Made by a program: the position numbers and the translations under genes
Notes under the pieces: generated by a model
Told to the model about the DNA's origin: nothing
Databases searched by the model: none
The model's input: the letters and a program-made list of their open reading frames with translations, nothing else
NCBI GenBank assembly: GCA_947446935.1
Contig: CANFIV010000013.1
Location: 1 to 11,450, forward strand
Direction of reading: 5' to 3'
Source of the DNA: Sphingomonadaceae bacterium
Lineage (GTDB): Bacteria; Pseudomonadota; Alphaproteobacteria; Sphingomonadales; Sphingomonadaceae
DNA length: 11,450 nt
Part shown: positions 6,256-11,450 of the stretch, piece after piece
Numbering within the stretch: position 1 is the first letter of the stretch
Layout of the letters: each line of letters opens with the position of its first letter

Positions 6256-7113
6256 ATGGTTGCAAAGTCACTCGAGGTCAGGCCGCTGGCGGAAACGTTC
6301 GGCGCCGAAGTGCTCGGCGTCACGCTGTCGCGCGATATGGATGCGGACGTGTTCAACGAGATCAAGGCGCTTTGGCTGCGCTATGAAGTCTTGCTGTTCC
6401 GCGATCAGCACATCGAGAAAGAGGATTTGATCGGCTTCAGCGCCAAAGTCGGTCCGCTCGAAATCCACTTGCGCGAGGAATGGCTCAACAAGACCCATCC
6501 CGAACTGCTGCAGATCACGAATATCCGCGAGAACGGCAAGCCGACCGGCGCGCTGGCCGATGGCGAAGTGGGTTGGCATTTCGATCAGATCTACCTGCCA
6601 AAGCCCGCGATCGCTTCGCTGCTCTACTCGGTCAAGATCCCGCCGGTGGGCGGCGGCACGCATTTTGCCGATATGACCGCAGCGTATGCCCGGCTCCCCC
6701 GACATCTCAAGGATGTGGTCGATGGGCGCACCGCGATCCAGTCCTATGTCGCGTTCAACCAGATGTATTCGACCGATACGAATACCAAGCAGAAGAACCT
6801 GACCCCCGATATCGCGCATCCGCTGGTACGCACGCACCCCTACAGCGGGCGGCGCGCGTTGTATGTCTGCCCCGGCATGACGATCAGGATTAGTGGGCTG
6901 CCAGAGGACGAGAGCCGCTCGGTGTTGGACGAGCTGTTCGCCTGGACAGCGCGCGAGGAATTCATCTACCGGCACGATTGGCGGGTGAGCGATGCGGTGT
7001 TGTGGGATAATGCCTGCACCATGCACCGACGCGATGACTTCGATGGCGAGCACGAACGGCTGATGCTCCGCACCACGATCCTGCCGCAGCCCGATCGCGC
7101 GATTCCGTTCTGA
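6256..7113 (+). CDS. TauD/TfdA-family 2-oxoglutarate- and Fe(II)-dependent dioxygenase
   Basis: The product is 285 residues, the usual size for the family. The iron-binding triad is complete: His108 and Asp110 in VGWHFDQIY, and His257 in NACTMHRRDDF. Arg268 follows the distal His by 11 residues and Arg272 by 15, matching TauD His255, Arg266 (2-oxoglutarate carboxylate) and Arg270 (substrate sulfonate). His71 (EIHLREEW) falls near the TauD substrate residue His70. This suggests, but does not prove, an anionic substrate (sulfonate or carboxylate), as with taurine or 2,4-D. The enzyme would hydroxylate its substrate while turning 2-oxoglutarate and O2 into succinate and CO2. AAGGA (6245-6249) overlaps the preceding stop and lies 6 bases before the ATG. 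The next gene overlaps it by one base. Confidence 0.93.
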   Translation: MVAKSLEVRPLAETFGAEVLGVTLSRDMDADVFNEIKALWLRYEVLLFRDQHIEKEDLIGFSAKVGPLEIHLREEWLNKTHPELLQITNIRENGKPTGALADGEVGWHFDQIYLPKPAIASLLYSVKIPPVGGGTHFADMTAAYARLPRHLKDVVDGRTAIQSYVAFNQMYSTDTNTKQKNLTPDIAHPLVRTHPYSGRRALYVCPGMTIRISGLPEDESRSVLDELFAWTAREEFIYRHDWRVSDAVLWDNACTMHRRDDFDGEHERLMLRTTILPQPDRAIPF

Positions 7114-7751
7114 TGGAGAACGCTGCGCCGCCCCTGGTCTGGTACTTCGATGTCATCTCACCCTTTGCCGCGCTCGCCATTCCGGAGATGGAGGCGGTCT
7201 GCGCGGAGCATGCGGTGACGTTTCGCCCGGTACTTTTCGCTGGGCTGCTGAAGGCGTTCGGCCATCTTGGCCCGGCCGAAATACCCGCCAAGCGCACGCA
7301 GACCTATCGCATCGCGCAGTGGATCGCGGACGAGCGTGGCATCCCGTATCGCACACCGCCGGCGCATCCGTTCAATCCGCTGGCGCTGCTCCGGCTGCTG
7401 TGCGTGCGGGACCTGACCGTGGCCGATGTAGTTGCCGTCTTCCGGCTGATCTGGGGCGAGGGGCGCGACCCGGAGAGCGCCGAGACTGTTGCCATGCTGG
7501 CCGCGGCGCTGGGTGTGCCGCTGGATGCGGGTAGCGATCCAGCGGTCAAGGACCGGCTGCGGACCAACACCGAGGCTGCTGTCGCGGCCGGCGTCTATGG
7601 CGTGCCGACTTTGGCAATTGGCGACGAGCTGTTCTGGGGCCTCGATGCCATGCCGATGGCGAGGGCCTATCTGGCCGATCCCGGCCTGTTTGCGTCAGGC
7701 GAAATGGCGCGGGTGTCCAACCTCCCGATGGCAACCCAGCGCGCGCGTTGA
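7113..7751 (+). CDS. 2-hydroxychromene-2-carboxylate isomerase-like DsbA-family protein
   Basis: The product is 212 residues with a DsbA-type thioredoxin fold carrying a helical insertion. The opening VWYFDVISPFAALA matches the family signature (usually D-x-Y-F-D-F-x-S-P-Y/F), with Ser16 where the glutathione-activating serine of NahD-type isomerases sits and no CxxC pair. The cis-proline loop GVYGVPTLAIGDELFWG (Pro165) is typical. Characterised members catalyse glutathione-dependent isomerisation of 2-hydroxychromene-2-carboxylate in naphthalene breakdown; many homologues have other, unknown substrates. No naphthalene-type ring dioxygenase or aldolase is near, so the specific substrate should not be assumed. 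Its ATG overlaps the dioxygenase stop by one base (TGATG), implying coupled translation. It ends only 3 bases from the stop of the convergent HpaB-family gene, with no clear terminator between. Confidence 0.9.
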   Translation: MENAAPPLVWYFDVISPFAALAIPEMEAVCAEHAVTFRPVLFAGLLKAFGHLGPAEIPAKRTQTYRIAQWIADERGIPYRTPPAHPFNPLALLRLLCVRDLTVADVVAVFRLIWGEGRDPESAETVAMLAAALGVPLDAGSDPAVKDRLRTNTEAAVAAGVYGVPTLAIGDELFWGLDAMPMARAYLADPGLFASGEMARVSNLPMATQRAR

Positions 7752-7754
7752 GGC

Positions 7755-9257
7755 CTATTCCGTACAGCCCTTGTCGCAACAGCGGCCCGGTTGCTTGTCG
7801 CGCGAAGGGCCTTTGCCCAAGTCTAGCGCGCCGCGATCGAGCAGCGATTGTACCAGATCCTTGCGATCCTGAAGCGGATAATTGCGCAGGATCTCCATCT
7901 TCATCGCCTCGGGCGAACCGCCGCCATGCAGGCTGATCACTGAATACCAGCCGCCGGTTTCCGACGCGGTGAGGTCCTCGATGAAGCGCGCAACATTGGC
8001 GCGGTGCGCATAGGGCACATCGGGCCGCCCGCGCAGCAGCGCGTCGATCATCGGCGCGGTGGCGGGATTGTGATCTTCCTCCGGCGAGGGCAGGCCCACG
8101 ATCAGACCGCCCGAAACTTCATGCGCCAGGCGGTGCATGTCGTAGATCTGGTTGGCCAGCAGCAGTTTGCCGATGTTCGAATAGATCTGCTCGGGGCGGA
8201 AATTGCCTGCCGCGTCTTCCTCGCCAAAGGTCGAGGCGGCGACCCCGCAGGCATAGAAGCCCTCGGTGATCTTGATCAACTCGACCATCTTGTCCTTGAG
8301 GTGCGAGATCCGGTCGAGCTCCAGCCCGTTGGCCTCCATCATCATCGCGCCCGCGCCGATCAACAGGTCGCCAAACCCCGCGCGCGCACCGATGCAACTG
8401 TGCCGGTGGTGCGAAGCATAGTTGGTCGTCATCAGATGGGCTTCTTCGGTCTCGCCATCGATGAACACCCGGTCCCACGGCACGAAAACATCGTCGAAAT
8501 GGACTACCGCGACAGACTGCGCGAACTTGGCGCTGAACTTGGCGGCTGCGTTTCCGGGGCGGCCAGCGGGGCGCGAAACGACCGTGACGCCCGCCGCATC
8601 GATCGGCACTGCGCAGGCGACGGCGAAATCGCGGTCTTCCTCGCGCATCCGGCGGCAGGGCAGCACCAGAAATTCGTGCATGTAGGGGCCGCCGGTGACG
8701 ATGGCCTTGACCCCTGCAATCACGATCCCGTCCGCCCGGCGCTCGCGCACGTGGACATAAGACAGCGGTTCGGCCTGCTCGGACGGGCGTTTGGAGCGGT
8801 CACCCTTGCCGTCGGTCATCGCGATGCCGATGGCGAGGTCGTTCGCCTGCGCGTGGGCGATATAGGCCTTCAGCCGCTCATGGCTTTCGCTGCCGGTGCG
8901 CTGTGTGATCCGCCATGTGGCTTCCCAAAGCCCGTTGAAGGCATCGTGCGTAAGATAGCGCTGGGTGCAGCCGCCATACTGGCAAGTGAGGCGCACGGCT
9001 TCGAGCTTGTCGAGCAGGTCTTCGCGGCTGCGATTGATCGCGAGGAAGCGGTTCGTCGGCGCGCCGGAAAGGCCGGTGGTGACCATGGCCTTGGCGTAAT
9101 CGGGCACGCGTGCAAAATCGTAAGTCAGGCCCACGGCATTGATGCCGGGCTCCAGTCGGGGCTCGTCGGCCACCGAGGCAACCAGATCGCCGCCGACGTA
9201 GACTCGCGGGCTGAGGCTGCGCAGCGATTCGCGATACTCTTCGGCGGACATCAGCAC
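7755..9257 (-). CDS. HpaB/PvcC-family flavin-dependent hydroxylase
   Basis: The product is 500 residues, spanning the full 4-hydroxyphenylacetate 3-hydroxylase fold (acyl-CoA dehydrogenase-like). It has the N-terminal EEYRESLRSLSPRVYVGG opening, GAPTNRFLAI, the flavin-region SYVHVRERRADGIVIAGVK, the FDDVFVPWDRVF strand and HRHSCIGARAGFGD before the helical domain. The relative 4-hydroxybutyryl-CoA dehydratase binds a [4Fe-4S] cluster through two Cys, one His and one Cys. Here I align those as Cys97, Tyr101, His284 and Ala291, so only two of four ligands survive and a two-component monooxygenase is more likely. No flavin reductase partner (HpaC type) is in the window. The C-terminus carries GRCCDKGC (Cys493, Cys494, Cys498). 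The GTG at 9257 has AAGGA 9 bases upstream; the in-frame ATG at 9251 is the alternative. It is transcribed alone, divergent from the CoA-transferase. Confidence 0.9.
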   Translation of the reverse strand: MLMSAEEYRESLRSLSPRVYVGGDLVASVADEPRLEPGINAVGLTYDFARVPDYAKAMVTTGLSGAPTNRFLAINRSREDLLDKLEAVRLTCQYGGCTQRYLTHDAFNGLWEATWRITQRTGSESHERLKAYIAHAQANDLAIGIAMTDGKGDRSKRPSEQAEPLSYVHVRERRADGIVIAGVKAIVTGGPYMHEFLVLPCRRMREEDRDFAVACAVPIDAAGVTVVSRPAGRPGNAAAKFSAKFAQSVAVVHFDDVFVPWDRVFIDGETEEAHLMTTNYASHHRHSCIGARAGFGDLLIGAGAMMMEANGLELDRISHLKDKMVELIKITEGFYACGVAASTFGEEDAAGNFRPEQIYSNIGKLLLANQIYDMHRLAHEVSGGLIVGLPSPEEDHNPATAPMIDALLRGRPDVPYAHRANVARFIEDLTASETGGWYSVISLHGGGSPEAMKMEILRNYPLQDRKDLVQSLLDRGALDLGKGPSRDKQPGRCCDKGCTE

Positions 9258-9287
9258 GGCGCGGCTTCCTTAGGCTTGCATGACATT

Positions 9288-9302
9288 CGGCCTTGAAGGC
9301 CG
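9288..9302. repeat. 15-base perfect inverted repeat in the divergent spacer
   Basis: CGGCCTT (9288-9294), a single G, and AAGGCCG (9296-9302) form a 7+7 palindrome in the 98-base spacer between the HpaB-family gene and the CoA-transferase gene. With one central base it cannot make a stable RNA loop without opening pairs, so a protein-binding site is more likely than a terminator. It lies 25 bases from the GGTCCAGACC-type site in the same spacer. No factor can be assigned. Confidence 0.5.
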
Positions 9303-9327
9303 GTGTCCATTCCCTTACGCGGTAATA

Positions 9328-9341
9328 TGGTCTGGACCAAT
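9328..9341. promoter_or_regulatory. Putative GntR-type operator, site 2
   Basis: TGGTC-TG-GACCA is a 5+5 inverted repeat with a two-base centre, followed by AT. Read on the minus strand its core is GGTCCAGACCA, identical to site 1 at 5532-5542. A -10-like TAATAT (9323-9328, 4 of 6 consensus) touches its left edge, but no clear -35 lies 16-18 bases further up, so the promoter itself is weakly supported. The site sits 14 bases before the ATG of the CoA-transferase, a repressing position for that gene. Confidence 0.5.
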
Positions 9342-9355
9342 AGAAAGTGCATGGA

Positions 9356-10525
9356 ATGAGCGGCGAAAGTCTGGCCCCTGGGGCGTTCGAAGGGCTCAAG
9401 GTGCTCGATCTGGCGACCTTCATCGCCGGGCCTTATTGCGCCACCTATCTCGCCGAATTCGGTGCCGATGTGGTCAAGGTTGAGTTGGCTGGAAGCGGCG
9501 ATCCGATCCGCAAGTTCGGCACGCAGACCGAAACCGGCGATACGCTGGTGTGGCTGAGCGAAGGGCGCAACAAGCGCTCGATCGAACTCGACCTGCGCAC
9601 TCCCGATGGTGCCGAAACGCTGCGCAGGCTGGCGGCGAAGGCCGATGTGTTGGTGGAAAACTTCCAGCCCGGCACGCTGGAACGCTGGGGCCTCGGTCCG
9701 GATGTGCTGCAGTCGATCAATCCGCGCCTGATCATCGCGCGCATCACGGCTTATGGCCAGACCGGGCCCTACAGCGACCGGCCCGGCTTCGGCCGCATCG
9801 CCAACGCGTTCAGCGGCATATCGTATCTCTGCGGAGAGCCCGGCGCGCCGCCCGCCTCGCCGGGCACCGCAACCTTGTCGGACTATGTGACGGGTATCTA
9901 CGCCGCGCTGGGCGTGTTGACCGCGCTTCATGCGCGGGAGCGGACCGGGCGCGGCCAGATCATTGATCTTGGGCTTTATGAAGGCACGTTTCGGCTGCTC
10001 GATGAACTGGCCCCGGCTTATGCCCGCAGCGGCTTCGTGCGCGAACGGATGGGCGCGGGCACGGTTAATGCGGTGCCGCACAGCCACTATCCGACCAAGG
10101 ACGGGAAATGGGTGGCAATTGCCTGCACCAACGACAAGATTTTTGGCCGCCTGGCGGCGATCATGGGCCGCATGGAAGTGACCGGCGAGGGCATCTACGG
10201 GACGATCACGCAGCGCGAGGCGCGGCGCGCGGAAGTGGACGCGTTCGTCAGCCATTGGACCAGCGGCATGACCCGCGATGAAATCCTCGCCGCCTGCGAA
10301 AGCGGCCAGGTTCCCTGCGGTCCGGTCTATGGCATCGATGAAATCTTTGAGGATCCGCAATATGCCGCGCGCGGCAATCTTGTGCGCATCGACGATGAGC
10401 GGGCGGGCGAATTGACTCTGCCGGCCGTATGCCCAACGCTCAGCGAGACGCCGGGCGGCATCCGCTGGGCTGGGCGGGCGCTGGGAGCGGACAGCGCCGC
10501 AATTCTGGCGGACTGGCTGGATTAG
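9356..10525 (+). CDS. Class III (CaiB/BaiF, formyl-CoA transferase-like) CoA-transferase
   Basis: The product is 389 residues, normal for the family. The N-terminal GLKVLDLATFIAGPYCA and GADVVKVE, the central SEGRNKRSIELDL (conserved KRS/LDL), VLVENFQPGT, RITAYGQTGPY and GRGQIIDLGLYE are hallmark stretches. Asp176 in LSDYVTGIYAALG matches the catalytic aspartate that forms the acyl-CoA anhydride intermediate. The enzyme moves CoA between carboxylic acids without ATP, so it probably activates an acid produced by the cluster, with succinyl-CoA as a likely but unproven donor. Racemases of the same fold (Amacr-like) usually lack this exact arrangement. I chose ATG 9356; a GTG three codons earlier (9347) is possible, and neither has a strong ribosome site. 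The last 4 bases overlap the stop region of the convergent CitE-like gene. Confidence 0.93.
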   Translation: MSGESLAPGAFEGLKVLDLATFIAGPYCATYLAEFGADVVKVELAGSGDPIRKFGTQTETGDTLVWLSEGRNKRSIELDLRTPDGAETLRRLAAKADVLVENFQPGTLERWGLGPDVLQSINPRLIIARITAYGQTGPYSDRPGFGRIANAFSGISYLCGEPGAPPASPGTATLSDYVTGIYAALGVLTALHARERTGRGQIIDLGLYEGTFRLLDELAPAYARSGFVRERMGAGTVNAVPHSHYPTKDGKWVAIACTNDKIFGRLAAIMGRMEVTGEGIYGTITQREARRAEVDAFVSHWTSGMTRDEILAACESGQVPCGPVYGIDEIFEDPQYAARGNLVRIDDERAGELTLPAVCPTLSETPGGIRWAGRALGADSAAILADWLD

Positions 10526-11415
10526 AGCCGGGCGGCTAGCGCCAGCACCTGCTGCGCTTTCTCGACGATCGGATAGTCGACGAAATAGCCATCGACCTTG
10601 ATCGAGGCCGAACCGGCGTTCTCGGCAGCGTTGAACGCGTCGACGATCTTCTGTGCGCGCGCGATTTCCTTGGGGCTGGGCCTGTACGACTGGTTGGTAA
10701 GCGCCACTTGCGCCGGGTGGATGAGCAGCTTGCCCTGAAAACCGAACTTCACGCCTGTCACGACTGACGCGGCAAAGCTCTCTTCGTCCGCCAGATCGAT
10801 ATGCACCGTGTCGATCGGTGCCTCCAGCCCGCCAACGCGCGAGGCCAGCACCAGCCGCCCGCGGGCATACGCGAGTTCGGCCTCGTCGGCGCTCCACTTC
10901 ATCCGCATATCGCGCGTGAAATCGCCCGCGCCGAAGGAAATGCGCTTGATCCGCGTGCCCGCCGCGATGATCGCATCGAGCGCGTGCAGCCCTGCCCCGG
11001 TCTCGATGATCGGCATGAGGTCGATGCCGCCAATGGGCAGGCCGCGCTCGCGCTCGAACTGGGCGATCAGCCAGTCAATGAGCACGATTTCCTCAGGCTT
11101 TTCGATCTTGGGCGCGACGATCCCATCGAGCCATGGCCCGATCACGCCGTCCAGATCGCGCAGGCACCACTCGGTGTCAGCCGCGTTGATGCGCACATAG
11201 CCAAGGCACTTGCGCGGGGCGGACAGGGCGGTGACGGCTGTTTCCCGGCTGGCGGCCTTCTCTGAAGCTGCGCAGGCATCTTCCAGATCGAGGATCACCG
11301 CATCGGCGCCGCTGGCGAAGACTTTCTCCACCTTGCGCGGATGATTGGCGGGCGCGAACAGGAAGCTGCGGATCGGTGCCGCTGCGCTGGCTGGTCCGCC
11401 CTTGATCTGCGCCAT
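10522..11415 (-). CDS. CitE/HpcH-type lyase (HpcH/HpaI aldolase-citrate lyase family)
   Basis: The product is 297 residues, typical of CitE-like (beta/alpha)8 lyases. Family markers include RSFLFAPANHPRKVEK, AVILDLEDA (43-47), VRIN with Arg75 at the position of the catalytic Arg, MPIIETGAGL with metal ligand Glu138, and FGAGDFTRDM with Asp165. The C-terminal GFQGKLLIHPAQV is also standard. Relatives cleave malyl-CoA, citramalyl-CoA, (3S)-hydroxyacyl-CoAs or act as thioesterases, so it is a plausible C-C cleaving partner of the adjacent CoA-transferase. ATG 11415 is chosen because GAGGA lies 10 bases upstream; an in-frame ATG at 11436 would add seven residues but has no visible ribosome site. 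It faces the CoA-transferase and belongs to a separate transcript that begins at or beyond the right edge. Confidence 0.9.
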   Translation of the reverse strand: MAQIKGGPASAAAPIRSFLFAPANHPRKVEKVFASGADAVILDLEDACAASEKAASRETAVTALSAPRKCLGYVRINAADTEWCLRDLDGVIGPWLDGIVAPKIEKPEEIVLIDWLIAQFERERGLPIGGIDLMPIIETGAGLHALDAIIAAGTRIKRISFGAGDFTRDMRMKWSADEAELAYARGRLVLASRVGGLEAPIDTVHIDLADEESFAASVVTGVKFGFQGKLLIHPAQVALTNQSYRPSPKEIARAQKIVDAFNAAENAGSASIKVDGYFVDYPIVEKAQQVLALAARL

Positions 11416-11450
11416 GGTCGTGAATTCCTCGGTCATGGCGGGGTCATGCT

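Noticed and set aside
7113..7751. Assigning this gene as nahD and the region as a naphthalene pathway
   Set aside because: The fold and Ser16 fit the isomerase family, but no ring-hydroxylating dioxygenase, extradiol enzyme or hydratase-aldolase is in the window, and the family is functionally broad.
7776..7794. Inverted repeat GCAAC/GTTGC near the end of the HpaB-family gene, possible terminator for the plus operon
   Set aside because: The stem is only 5 bp with a 9-base loop and no T-run, and the bases encode the conserved-looking Cys-rich tail, so chance is the simplest explanation.
7755..9257. Calling this gene 4-hydroxybutyryl-CoA dehydratase
   Set aside because: Two of the four expected [4Fe-4S] ligands are replaced (Tyr101, Ala291 by my alignment), so the Fe-S dehydratase reaction is unlikely.
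8004..9296. A 430-codon plus-strand open frame opposite the HpaB-family gene
   Set aside because: The minus-strand protein has complete family motifs over the same bases. The plus-strand translation is His/Arg/Asp-rich antisense-type sequence.
9251..10897. A 548-codon open frame on the minus strand opposite the CoA-transferase and running into the CitE-like gene
   Set aside because: It is antisense to one clear gene and out of frame with another, has no domain, and has no ribosome site. High-GC codon bias explains the lack of stops.

Overview
The window is a gene-dense, GC-rich stretch of bacterial chromosome or megaplasmid. It has 14 protein-coding genes, no RNA genes, no mobile element and no gap larger than about 100 bases. 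Gene families, codon use and short GC-rich spacers fit an alphaproteobacterium, most likely a sphingomonad (Sphingobium/Novosphingobium type). That placement is inferred from gene content, not from a marker gene. The content is that of an accessory catabolic cluster: hydrolases, oxygenases, glutathione enzymes, a short-chain dehydrogenase, and CoA-ester transfer and cleavage enzymes. No transporter, regulator or flavin reductase is present.

Layout. (1) Positions 1-2364, plus strand: an alpha/beta hydrolase cut by the left edge, a 390-residue class I methyltransferase and a 119-residue helical protein form one tightly spaced operon, ending at a strong GC hairpin (2372-2393). (2) Positions 5466 down to 2401, minus strand: two glutathione S-transferases (GSTs), two tandem NTF2/SnoaL-like proteins and a short-chain dehydrogenase form a five-gene operon with start/stop overlaps. 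(3) Positions 5560-7751, plus strand and divergent from (2): an isochorismatase-like hydrolase, a TauD/TfdA-type 2-oxoglutarate dioxygenase and a 2-hydroxychromene-2-carboxylate isomerase-like protein. (4) Positions 9257 down to 7755, minus strand: a single HpaB-family flavin-dependent hydroxylase. (5) Positions 9356-10525, plus strand: a class III CoA-transferase, divergent from (4). (6) Positions 11415 down to 10522, minus strand: a CitE/HpcH-type lyase whose stop codon overlaps that of the CoA-transferase.

Working model (inference): a phenolic or other cyclic substrate is hydroxylated by the HpaB-like and TauD-like oxygenases. Reactive intermediates are handled with glutathione by the two GSTs and the isomerase. 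They are then reshaped by the dehydrogenase, NTF2-like proteins and hydrolases, loaded onto CoA by the class III transferase and split by the CitE-like lyase. The substrate cannot be read from the sequence. The two divergent intergenic regions share an identical 11-base core, GGTCCAGACCA, in opposite orientations. It sits in a palindrome that looks like a GntR-type operator, suggesting that both regions belong to one regulon. The most unusual proteins are an alpha/beta hydrolase with neither catalytic Ser nor His at the usual places, and an HpaB-family protein that keeps half of the 4-hydroxybutyryl-CoA dehydratase cluster ligands and ends in a cysteine cluster.
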